Shown here in pieces: positions 33,134 to 41,310 of a DNA stretch of 64,000 bases (the stretch's first letter is position 1; each line of letters opens with the position of its first letter). Made by a program: the position numbers and the translations under genes. Origin of the DNA: Chloroflexi bacterium CSP1-4 (GTDB lineage Bacteria; Chloroflexota; Limnocylindria; Limnocylindrales; CSP1-4). The notes under the pieces are model-generated. The model was not told the DNA's origin. It ran no database searches and worked only from the letters and a program-made list of their open reading frames with translations. The stretch lies in NCBI GenBank assembly GCA_001443375.1, contig LDXM01000009.1, positions 1 to 64,000 on the forward strand, given 5' to 3'.

Positions 33134-34101
33134 CAGTCACATCCTCCACGGCGCACGGTCGCGGAGCCGACGTTGACGCTGAGCGTGAGCTCGCTGCGCT
33201 CGCTCGCCGTCGCCCAGTCGTCCGACTCCCACGCGTCGCCGTTGCGTCTGAAACCACCCTGGAAGCTCGTCGAGGCGAGCGTCTCGCTCGACGTCACGCG
33301 CAGCCCGACACCGAACGGGATGCAGACCTTGAGGCTGGCCGCGTTGACCGAGGCGCTGCCGCGCGTGGCGCTGGCGGGCAGCGTGAGGTCGGTATCCGCG
33401 GCGTTCACCGAGAGGGAGAAGTGCCCGACGCGCGCCTCCGACAGGTCGATGCTCCCGTCGGCGGCGTTGAGCGAGGCGCTGAGCGACGAGATGACGGCTC
33501 CGCCGAGGTCGGCCCTCAGCGTCCCGGCGTCGACGGTCAGGGCCAGGTCGAGGGTCGTCGCGGTGGGCAGCGTCACGGCGAGTCGCGCCCGCCCGCGGTC
33601 GGAGAAGAGGTTTCCCGGCCGGTTCTCGGGTTCGACGCTGAGCGAGGCCGGCCCGCCCCGCACGTCGACGGCGCCGTCGGGCCAGCCCGACGCATCGACG
33701 GACCATCCGCCGCCGCCGCTCGTGGAGACGGCCATCTCCCCGCACGCGACGTGGAGATCGATGGCGGCCACGCCCCCGCTGAAGACGCCCGTCTGGACCG
33801 GCGCTCCCGAGGGAATGCCGTCTCCGGGACCGACGCAGGCGATGCCGACGCGCGGACCGACGGCCAGCGCCGCGCCGATGACGATGCCCAAGGTCCCGGC
33901 CACGAGGATGCCACCCAGCGGGGCCAGGGACGTGCGTCCGAGGATGAGCCCCACGCCGAGCCCCACGATGATCAACGGCCAGAGGCGCCACGCGTCCGCC
34001 ACGGCCGCGGCGTCGAGCCAGTCGAAGCGCACGGCGAGCGGTATGGCCCCGACGACGATGAGGAAGACGCCCCAGTCGAGATAACCACGCCGGATGTGCA
34101 T
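33133..34101 (-). CDS. LiaI/LiaF-like membrane protein with adhesin-type beta-helix domain
   Basis: The protein has 322 residues. Three to four N-terminal hydrophobic helices include 'LDWGVFLIVVGAIPLAVRF' and 'LWPLIIVGLGVGLILG', as in the LiaI/LiaF toast-rack family. The soluble C-terminal half (about 110-322) is a repetitive Ser/Asp/Ala-rich beta structure with 'LSASLNAADGSIDLSEA', 'FSLSVNAADTDLTLPA' and similar repeats, as in DUF4097 or LiaF C-terminal domains. It is translationally coupled to the PspC gene and follows the amidohydrolase gene by 4 bp. A role in envelope-stress sensing is inferred from family and neighbour. Confidence 0.8.
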   Translation of the reverse strand: MHIRRGYLDWGVFLIVVGAIPLAVRFDWLDAAAVADAWRLWPLIIVGLGVGLILGRTSLAPLGGILVAGTLGIVIGAALAVGPRVGIACVGPGDGIPSGAPVQTGVFSGGVAAIDLHVACGEMAVSTSGGGGWSVDASGWPDGAVDVRGGPASLSVEPENRPGNLFSDRGRARLAVTLPTATTLDLALTVDAGTLRADLGGAVISSLSASLNAADGSIDLSEARVGHFSLSVNAADTDLTLPASATRGSASVNAASLKVCIPFGVGLRVTSSETLASTSFQGGFRRNGDAWESDDWATASERSELTLSVNVGSATVRRGGCD

Positions 34102-34105
34102 GTCG

Positions 34106-34954
34106 TCAGTCCTCCTGTCGGGCGATCGCCCCCCATGCCTCGGCGTACAGATCGGCGCGGATGGGCAGGTAGCCCGGATAGTCCGTGCGGGCCTTCGCGA
34201 TCGCCGCCCGCTCGAGTCGGACGATCGCGATCGGGTCGCTCGTCTCGAGGAGCACGGTGCCGTCGGGCGCGACGGCGATCGACGGTCCGCCCAGTGGCAC
34301 GCCGGCCTCGGGCCGCGGCCGGTTCACGGACAGGACGTAGGCGCTGCTGGTCATGGCGTTCGCCCGGAAGACGACTCGCCACCGCTCGTACAGGTCCTGC
34401 TCCGTGGCGCGCGGCGCGAGGATCGCCTCGGCACCCAGCGCGCCGAGCAGATGGCAACCTTCGGGGCGGTTGACGTCCGAGCAGATCTGGACGCCGACGG
34501 GCATGCCGAAGGCGTCGATGCGCTCAGGCGGTCGCGTGCCGGGCACGTAGTGGCTCGTCTCCCAGAACCCGGGTTCCTCGGGCAGGTGGAGCTTCGCGTA
34601 CGTGGCGAGCAGCTTCCCCCGCGCGTCGAACACGAGGGCCGTGTTACGTCGATGGCCGTCCCCCGGATCGCGCACGATCGCGCCGCCGACGACGCCGATG
34701 CCGACCTCCCGGCTGGCCGCCGCGAGGAGCTGATGGCGGTGACCGCCGGGTTCCTCAGCGTCGTCGTCGCGGGTGTCCGTCGTGGCGGGCGACCAGGGGT
34801 TGAGCGGGATCTCCGGCAGGACCGCCAGTTCGGCCCCGGCGGCCCTCGCCTCGGCCAGCCGGGCCCGTAACCGGACGCCAGGCTCGGCGTCGAAGAAGAC
34901 GTCGCTGATGAGGGCGACGGTCAGGCCGTCACCCGCTTCCACCTGTCGGGACAT
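34106..34954 (-). CDS. Carbon-nitrogen hydrolase (nitrilase superfamily)
   Basis: The protein has 282 residues with the Glu-Lys-Cys triad of the superfamily: Glu in 'LAVLPEIPLNPW', Lys in 'TYAKLHLPEEPGFWE', Cys in 'VGVQICSDVNRPEG'. Length and motifs fit aliphatic amidases or N-carbamoyl amidases; nitrile hydrolysis is less likely. The substrate is unknown. The ATG at 34954 starts the recognisable sequence; the frame stays open upstream but overlaps the divergent gene. It begins an operon-like run with the LiaF-like and PspC genes (4 bp gap). Confidence 0.85.
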   Translation of the reverse strand: MSRQVEAGDGLTVALISDVFFDAEPGVRLRARLAEARAAGAELAVLPEIPLNPWSPATTDTRDDDAEEPGGHRHQLLAAASREVGIGVVGGAIVRDPGDGHRRNTALVFDARGKLLATYAKLHLPEEPGFWETSHYVPGTRPPERIDAFGMPVGVQICSDVNRPEGCHLLGALGAEAILAPRATEQDLYERWRVVFRANAMTSSAYVLSVNRPRPEAGVPLGGPSIAVAPDGTVLLETSDPIAIVRLERAAIAKARTDYPGYLPIRADLYAEAWGAIARQED

Positions 34955-34990
34955 GGACGGCAGGATACCGTTGCGAGGGCGGACGGGGGA

Positions 34991-35004
34991 GGGCCATTCG
35001 GCAC
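34991..35004. promoter_or_regulatory. DosR-box-like site between the amidohydrolase and gene 35054
   Basis: GGGCC-ATTC-GGCAC keeps one perfect arm and the ATTC spacer of the hydrogenase site; the second arm has one mismatch. It lies 37 bp upstream of the amidohydrolase start and 50 bp upstream of the divergent gene. Confidence 0.38.
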
Positions 35005-35053
35005 GCGGGGGGCGTGGTACCGTGCCGGCAGCGACGAAACGGAGGACGAGCGG

Positions 35054-35569
35054 ATGCGGCTGAGCGACTGGCGTGCCACGGCCCCCGGCCACCGTGTGAT
35101 GACGGCCAAGGTCGCCGCGGCCTACGAGCCGGCCCTCGCCGTCCTGGGGGCGCCCGTGGACCCGGTGGCGTTCGTGGCCTGGGGCGACGATCCCGACACG
35201 CGCTACACGATCATGGCCGCCTCCGACGGCGGGCTCATCATCGTCAACGTGCGGGTCAACGTGCCGCAGGAGGGGCCACGCGCGGCCGGAAAGTTGATCC
35301 GCTGGAGCCGCGTGCAGATCGGCGAGCTGGCGGTCGAGGCGCACCACGGCCATCGCTACCTGACCGCGCAGGTGGAGGGGTACATCCTGCAGGGCGTGGA
35401 CGACAGCGCCGACCAGATCGGCGCCTGGGTCGCCCACGTCTTCGCCCGGATCGACGAGCGGGTGAGCGACGGGGCCGCCGCCCCAGGGGCGGACAGATCG
35501 AACGTCCGTTCTACAGGGGTGATCGTTCGTTCCGGGGACCAGCCGGGCGGCGGCGGCCCCGGAGGCTGA
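35054..35569 (+). CDS. Conserved-looking protein of unknown function
   Basis: The protein has 171 residues and I do not recognise it. It has no signal peptide or membrane helix. The first 140 residues look like a compact alpha/beta domain with strands 'RYTIMAASDGGLIIVNVRVN' and 'YLTAQVEGYILQGV' and an ending 'WVAHVFARIDERV'. The last 30 residues are Gly/Pro-rich and look disordered. Third-codon-position GC preference matches neighbouring real genes. It is followed directly by plsC (2 bp gap), so the two may be cotranscribed. Confidence 0.65.
   Translation: MRLSDWRATAPGHRVMTAKVAAAYEPALAVLGAPVDPVAFVAWGDDPDTRYTIMAASDGGLIIVNVRVNVPQEGPRAAGKLIRWSRVQIGELAVEAHHGHRYLTAQVEGYILQGVDDSADQIGAWVAHVFARIDERVSDGAAAPGADRSNVRSTGVIVRSGDQPGGGGPGG
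35500..35511. promoter_or_regulatory. GAAC-N4-GTTC palindrome, SOS-box-like
   Basis: GAACGTCCGTTC matches the Gram-positive LexA consensus GAAC-N4-GTTC and is followed by a second GTTCG-rich stretch. It lies inside the 3' end of the preceding gene, 60 bp before plsC. One such site per 65 kb is expected by chance. Confidence 0.2.
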
Positions 35570-35571
35570 CG

Positions 35572-36414
35572 ATGCCCGACCCGGCCGAGGACGGCCGGCC
35601 CACCTTCGTCGACCCGGCCCACGATCCGATCCCCGCCTGGCGCCGGACGTTCCGCTACCACCTCATGCGCTCGTTCCTCTGGTTCGTCCTGCGCTGCTGG
35701 TTCCGGTTCTGGCTGGAGGGCTTCGGGCGGCTGCCGCGCGGTCCCTACGTGGCCTGCATCAACCACCCCGGCTGGCTCGACCCGATGGTCGTCTACGCCA
35801 CATGGCCATCCTCGCCACGCGTCTACGTCTACGGACCCAGGGAGGACGACATGACGGTCGGCGCCAAGAACCGCCTGATCGACTGGGTGGGCAGCGCCGT
35901 GCCCTTCGACCCCCGCAAGGCGCGGCTGCTCACGTCCGCCAAACGCGCCGTCGCCGTCCTCGACGCCGGGCGCGTGCTCGTCGTGGCGGGGGAGGGGCGC
36001 CTGACCGAGGACGAGGACGTCGTCCTGCCCCTCAACGAGGGCCCCGCCTTCTTCGCCATCCGGGCGGGCGTGCCGCTGGTCGCCGTGGCCATCAACGGCA
36101 CGCGCTGGCTCCGCTTCGGCAAGACCATCCGCGTGAGGGTCGGCGAGCCGATCGCGACGACCGGGCTCCGTGCCGACCGGGAGACGGTCGGCGCCCTCAC
36201 CGACCGGCTCCAGGCGACGCTCGGGGAGATGGTGCTGGGCTACCCGGATCAGGCCGTGCCCGGTCCCTTCGGCCGGTGGCTGACCGAGCTCTTCGCCGAG
36301 CGGCCCTGGCGCACTCCGGAGGCCCCAGCAGCCGCGCCGGAGACCGCGGCCGACCCGCCGGAGGCGCTGCCCGGGACCGACGACGCCTCACCCGACCCTC
36401 CCGGCATGCGATAA
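35572..36414 (+). CDS. 1-acyl-sn-glycerol-3-phosphate acyltransferase family protein (PlsC-like)
   Basis: The protein has 280 residues. It shows the acyltransferase block I H-x4-D motif as 'CINHPGWLDPMVVYATWP', the later block 'GEGRLTEDEDVVLPLNEGPA' in place of the usual EGTRS, and 'VPLVAVAINGTRWLRFGKTI'. A hydrophobic segment near 'LMRSFLWFVLRCWFRFWL' would anchor it in the membrane. It probably acylates lysophosphatidate or a related lipid. The C-terminal 35 residues are Pro/Ala-rich. GGAGG before the ATG at 35572 decides the start. Confidence 0.85.
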   Translation: MPDPAEDGRPTFVDPAHDPIPAWRRTFRYHLMRSFLWFVLRCWFRFWLEGFGRLPRGPYVACINHPGWLDPMVVYATWPSSPRVYVYGPREDDMTVGAKNRLIDWVGSAVPFDPRKARLLTSAKRAVAVLDAGRVLVVAGEGRLTEDEDVVLPLNEGPAFFAIRAGVPLVAVAINGTRWLRFGKTIRVRVGEPIATTGLRADRETVGALTDRLQATLGEMVLGYPDQAVPGPFGRWLTELFAERPWRTPEAPAAAPETAADPPEALPGTDDASPDPPGMR

Positions 36415-36450
36415 TCCCGCCGCTTCCACCACCCCGTTCAGGAGCCTCGC

Positions 36451-36816
36451 TTGGGCGCGACCGGACTGTCCGACAACCCGCAGGAGTACCGCTCCCGGCT
36501 CGATGGACAGCCGGAGGAGCAGATCGACGCGTGGTGCATCGAGCTCATGCGCGACCTCTCCATCCGCCTCGGCGTCCGGCGCGTCCTGCGCGACTTCATG
36601 AAGGCGGCGCGCATCGACGAGCGTGAGCTCGAGCGGGTCTACGCAGGCGGTGGCGGCCCCCCGGCAACCTTCGGGCGGACGGGGGACGGAGAGGTCATGG
36701 TTCCGGCGATCACGCTCCACTGCCTTGTGCCCGGGCTGCGCCGGGCGGTGCCGGATGCCCGCGCGCGCCTCACGACCTACCTCGTGGACAGCTTTCACGA
36801 GCTCGTCTACATCTAG
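36451..36816 (+). CDS. Small protein of unknown function
   Basis: The protein has 121 residues and I do not recognise it. It starts with TTG, supported by GGAG six nt upstream; no ATG fits. It is mostly helical, with 'QIDAWCIELMRDLSIRLGVRRVLRDFMKAARIDERELERVY' segments and a C-terminus 'TTYLVDSFHELVYI'. No signal peptide or membrane helix. It sits between plsC and the prenyltransferase gene, both lipid enzymes, and its end overlaps the most likely start of the latter. Confidence 0.62.
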   Translation: MGATGLSDNPQEYRSRLDGQPEEQIDAWCIELMRDLSIRLGVRRVLRDFMKAARIDERELERVYAGGGGPPATFGRTGDGEVMVPAITLHCLVPGLRRAVPDARARLTTYLVDSFHELVYI

Positions 36817-37681
36817 GCCGCCGCTCCCCGACGATCGCTTCGCGGCGGCTGCGAGCGCGCGACTCGGTCCGCTGGCCGTTCTCCACCCCTTCCCGACCCT
36901 GCTGGTCGCGGCGGCCACCGGTGCGATCGCCGCGATCGCCGGCGCGGACCTCGCCCGGAGCGTCGCGCTGGCCCTGGCCATGGCCGGCTTCCAGGCCTCC
37001 ATCGGGGCCCTGAACGACATCCACGATCGATCGGACGACGAGGTGGCCAAGCCCTGGAAGCCGCTGCCCGCGGGCCGCGTCACGTTCGCCGCGGCCCGTG
37101 CGACCGCCTTGGGCGGAGGCCTGCTCGGCTTCCTCCTATCGGCCGCGGCGGGCCCGGCCGCGCTCGCGATCGGGCTGATCGGCTACGGCCTGGGCGTGGC
37201 CTACGATCTGGGCCTCAAGCGCACCGGCTGGGGCTGGCTCGCCTTCGCCCTGGCACTGCCGCTGGTGCCGGTCTACGCCTGGGTCGGCGCCGCTGCCCGG
37301 CTGCCGCCGGACACGCTCGTCGTGGCGGTCATGGGGCCGCTGGCCGGCCTGGCCCTGGCCTGCGCCAACGGGCTCGTCGACCTCGAGCGCGACGCCGTGG
37401 CCGGCGGACGGGGCGTCGCCGTCCGGCTGGGGCGGTGGCGCGCGACGGCCGCGATCGTCGCGGCGGACATCGCGCTGGTCGCCGTCGCCTGGGCCACCTC
37501 GACCGGGGAGCGAGGCGTGACGCCGGCCCTCGTCGCCGCCACCGTCACGCTGGCCGTCGGCGCGGCGTGGTCGGCCCGGATGGCCGTGCGCTGGCGCTGG
37601 CTCGGCTGGCAGGCACAGGCGGCGGGCGTGGCCATCCTCGCCGTGGGCTGGCTGGCGGGCGCCGCGCGCGCCGGCGGGTGA
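36755..37681 (+). CDS. UbiA-family prenyltransferase, start uncertain
   Basis: The membrane part is a clear UbiA enzyme of about 280 residues with 8-9 helices: 'VLHPFPTLLVAAATG', the first Asp-rich motif 'GALNDIHDRSDDEVAKPWKPL' region (read as N-D-x2-D-x4-D), and the second 'NGLVDLERDAVAGGRGVAV'. It would transfer a prenyl chain to an aromatic or lipid acceptor. No ATG, GTG or TTG lies between the previous stop codon and the HPFP motif. The nearest ATG in frame is 36755, inside the previous gene; a CTG near 36871 is the alternative. Coordinates of the start are therefore provisional. Confidence 0.72.
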   Translation: MPARASRPTSWTAFTSSSTSRPPLPDDRFAAAASARLGPLAVLHPFPTLLVAAATGAIAAIAGADLARSVALALAMAGFQASIGALNDIHDRSDDEVAKPWKPLPAGRVTFAAARATALGGGLLGFLLSAAAGPAALAIGLIGYGLGVAYDLGLKRTGWGWLAFALALPLVPVYAWVGAAARLPPDTLVVAVMGPLAGLALACANGLVDLERDAVAGGRGVAVRLGRWRATAAIVAADIALVAVAWATSTGERGVTPALVAATVTLAVGAAWSARMAVRWRWLGWQAQAAGVAILAVGWLAGAARAGG

Positions 37682-37685
37682 CGCC

Positions 37686-38699
37686 TCAGGACTCGCGGTC
37701 GGCAGACCCGGAGCGGACGAGCGCGATCGCGTTCTCCAGCTTCAGCTTCACGATGGTCAGGTACTTGGCCAGGTTCGAGCGATCCACCTCGCCGATGTCC
37801 GACAGCGCCGCCGGCGAGCGCAGCACGCCGACCAGCTCGTCGAGCGCCTCCGCCAGACGCCCCTTGGCGTTGATGAGCGAGTCCTCGCCCAGCGGCACCG
37901 GGTGGCGCACGCCGGTCCAGGCCGCGCTGGCCTCGATCTCCTCGGCGCCGTCGGCGTGGGCCGCGGCGCGGGGACGCTCCTCGTTGTCGGTCACGCGGGG
38001 CCGCCGGCCCTCGATCTTCTCGCGCAGCTTGACCAGGCTCAGCTCGCCGCGGGCGACCTGCTCCGACAGCCGACGCCGCTTGCGTGGGTCCTCGATCTTC
38101 AGCAGCTCGTAGGCGTGAGAGAGGGTGTCCTTGCGCAAAGACACGAGCTGCTTGATCTCCGCCGGCGCGTCGGCGAGCCGCAGCCGGTTCTCGATGTAGC
38201 CCTTGTCCTTGCCCAGCTTCTGGGCCAGCTTGCGGACGCTATAGCCGTGCTCCTGCGTCATGCGCTCATACATCAGCGCCTCGTCGAGTGGCGAGAGATC
38301 CTCGCGCTGGAGGTTCTCGATGATGGCGATCTCGAGTGCCGTGTCGTCATCGATGATCTCGATCATGGCCGGGACGGTGGCCAGGCCGGCCATCTTCGCG
38401 GCGCGCCAGCGTCGCTCGCCGGCGATGAGCTGATAGCGACCGCCGGGCAGCGGCCGCACGAGGACCGGCTGGAGGACGCCGTGCTCCCTGACGCTCGCCG
38501 ACAGCTCCGCGAGCGTCGCCTCGTCGAAGGAGAGGCGCGGCTGTTCCGGGTTCGCCTCGATTCGCTCGAGTGGCACGTTGCGGATGCTGGTCGCCCGCGA
38601 GGACCCCTCCGGCGACAGGAAGCTGATGATCGACGGTGAGAGCTCGCGCTCTTCGGACAGTCGTCGGGCCGCGGTGCCGCGGAAATCAGGCCTGGCCAA
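37686..38699 (-). CDS. parB: Chromosome partitioning protein ParB
   Basis: The protein has 337 residues. The N-terminal ParB/CTPase domain has 'PRLSFDEATLAELSASV', 'GERRWRAAKMAGL' (94 onward) and 'IIENLQREDLSPLDEA' (about 127). The central helix-turn-helix region is 'YSVRKLAQKLGKDKGYIENR' (153-172) and a C-terminal dimerisation domain follows. The DNA-binding part differs from the common 'TQEELA..VGKSRSxVAN' pattern, so its target may differ too. TTG at 38699 is the start, preceded by GGAGGTGAT. It overlaps parA by 14 nt. One copy of the SLRKD-coding palindrome lies inside this gene. Confidence 0.93.
   Translation of the reverse strand: MARPDFRGTAARRLSEERELSPSIISFLSPEGSSRATSIRNVPLERIEANPEQPRLSFDEATLAELSASVREHGVLQPVLVRPLPGGRYQLIAGERRWRAAKMAGLATVPAMIEIIDDDTALEIAIIENLQREDLSPLDEALMYERMTQEHGYSVRKLAQKLGKDKGYIENRLRLADAPAEIKQLVSLRKDTLSHAYELLKIEDPRKRRRLSEQVARGELSLVKLREKIEGRRPRVTDNEERPRAAAHADGAEEIEASAAWTGVRHPVPLGEDSLINAKGRLAEALDELVGVLRSPAALSDIGEVDRSNLAKYLTIVKLKLENAIALVRSGSADRES
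38127..38142. repeat. parS-like palindrome copy 1 (inside parB, one mismatch)
   Basis: GTCCTTGCGCAAAGAC differs at one base from the perfect palindrome GTCTTTGCGCAAAGAC found at 39715 and 41316. Many bacteria keep parS sites inside or next to parB. Confidence 0.5.
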
Positions 38700-39462
38700 G
38701 ATCGATCACCTCCCGTGCCAGCTCGCGGAAGGTGCGAGCCGCCTCCGATGTACTCGCGTAGGCCGTGACGGGGCGGCCCGCGAGTGGCGCCTCGCCGAGC
38801 TTGACCGTCTGGCGCACGATGGCGCTGAAAACGTGGTGGTCACCGAGCTCGCGCAGTTCGTCGAGCATCTCGCGGCCGAGGATCGTGCGCCCGTCGTAGA
38901 ACGTCGGCAGCAGGCCCATCACGCGCAGGTCCCGGTTGAGGCCCTTGGCGCGGATCTGATTGATGACCTTGACCAGCGCGGTGAGGCCCTTCAGCGCGTA
39001 GTACTGCGTCTGCACCGGGATGATCACGCTGTTGGCGGCGACGAGGCCGTTGATGGTCAGCAGGCCGAGCGTCGGTGGGCAGTCGATGAGCACGTAGTCG
39101 TAGCCCTCGTCCACCCAGCCGGCCAGCGCCTCGCGTAGCGCGTGCTCGCGGCCGATGGCGGTGAAGAGCTCCACCTCGGTCGAGGCCAGCTCCAGCGTCG
39201 AAGGCGCCACGTCGATCCCCGATGTCTGCGTGGGGATCACGACCTCCCTCATGGTCGATCGCGAATCGGCGAGCACGTCGGCCATCGACCGCTCGACCGT
39301 GCCCAGGTTGATGCCGAGGCCGACGGTCAGGTTGGCCTGCGCATCCATGTCGACGCACAGGACGCGGTAGCCCTGCTCGGCCAGTGCTCCGGCCAGGTTG
39401 ATCGCGGTGGTGGTCTTGCCGACTCCGCCCTTCTGATTCGCGATCGCGATCACATTGGCCAC
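38686..39462 (-). CDS. parA: Chromosome partitioning ATPase ParA/Soj
   Basis: The protein has 258 residues. The deviant Walker A 'NQKGGVGKTTTAINLAGAL' is at the N-terminus, with 'VDMDAQANLTVGLG' (Walker A') and 'YVLIDCPPTLGLLTINGL' (Walker B). The short N-terminus without a helix-turn-helix makes it the chromosomal Soj type. It drives segregation with ParB and in some species also acts on DnaA. GTG at 39462 is preferred because AGGTGAT precedes it by 8 nt; an ATG 11 codons upstream has no ribosome-binding site. Confidence 0.94.
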   Translation of the reverse strand: MANVIAIANQKGGVGKTTTAINLAGALAEQGYRVLCVDMDAQANLTVGLGINLGTVERSMADVLADSRSTMREVVIPTQTSGIDVAPSTLELASTEVELFTAIGREHALREALAGWVDEGYDYVLIDCPPTLGLLTINGLVAANSVIIPVQTQYYALKGLTALVKVINQIRAKGLNRDLRVMGLLPTFYDGRTILGREMLDELRELGDHHVFSAIVRQTVKLGEAPLAGRPVTAYASTSEAARTFRELAREVIDLGQA

Positions 39463-39540
39463 GGGGGCATCACCTCGTCTTGCTGTAGTCGTCATCGGGA
39501 TGCGGAATCTACACCGCGAGCGGCATCGGGCTCCAGCCGG

Positions 39541-39603
39541 TTATCCACAGTCTGGCCGAGTTGTTCACCGTCGCTGTGGATATCACCGTCGCCCTGTGGA
39601 AGC
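39541..39603. promoter_or_regulatory. DnaA-box cluster, candidate replication origin region
   Basis: A perfect DnaA box TTATCCACA is at 39541-39549. On the opposite strand ATATCCACA (one mismatch) is at 39575-39583 and GCTTCCACA at 39595-39603; TTGTTCACC at 39561 is a weaker match. The cluster lies in the 290-bp gap between parA and the divergent carboxylase gene, where predominant gene orientation changes. No clear AT-rich unwinding element is seen, so the gap may be the origin or only a DnaA-bound control site. Confidence 0.5.
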
Positions 39604-39714
39604 AGAGGCGCCCCCGCCGGGTGACCTTCGGCCCGCCTCGGCACGCCGCTGCAGCACCTGCCGGATCCCCCCGGCGGGGCACTATCATGGACTCGACGTC
39701 GAGATGCGCAGTCC

Positions 39715-39730
39715 GTCTTTGCGCAAAGAC
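39715..39730. repeat. parS-like palindrome copy 2
   Basis: GTCTTTGCGCAAAGAC is a perfect 16-bp palindrome in the parA-carboxylase gap, 22 bp before the carboxylase start codon and 130 bp from the nearest DnaA box. It could be a ParB site or an operator for the downstream operon. Confidence 0.55.
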
Positions 39731-39752
39731 GGTGGCCAGGAGGAACCCACCG

Positions 39753-41306
<1,554 letters not shown>

Positions 41307-41310
41307 GGAG

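Noticed and set aside
38686-39495. Longer parA start at ATG 39495
   Set aside because: No ribosome-binding site, and 11 extra residues before the normal ParA beginning. GTG at 39462 has AGGTGAT at good spacing.
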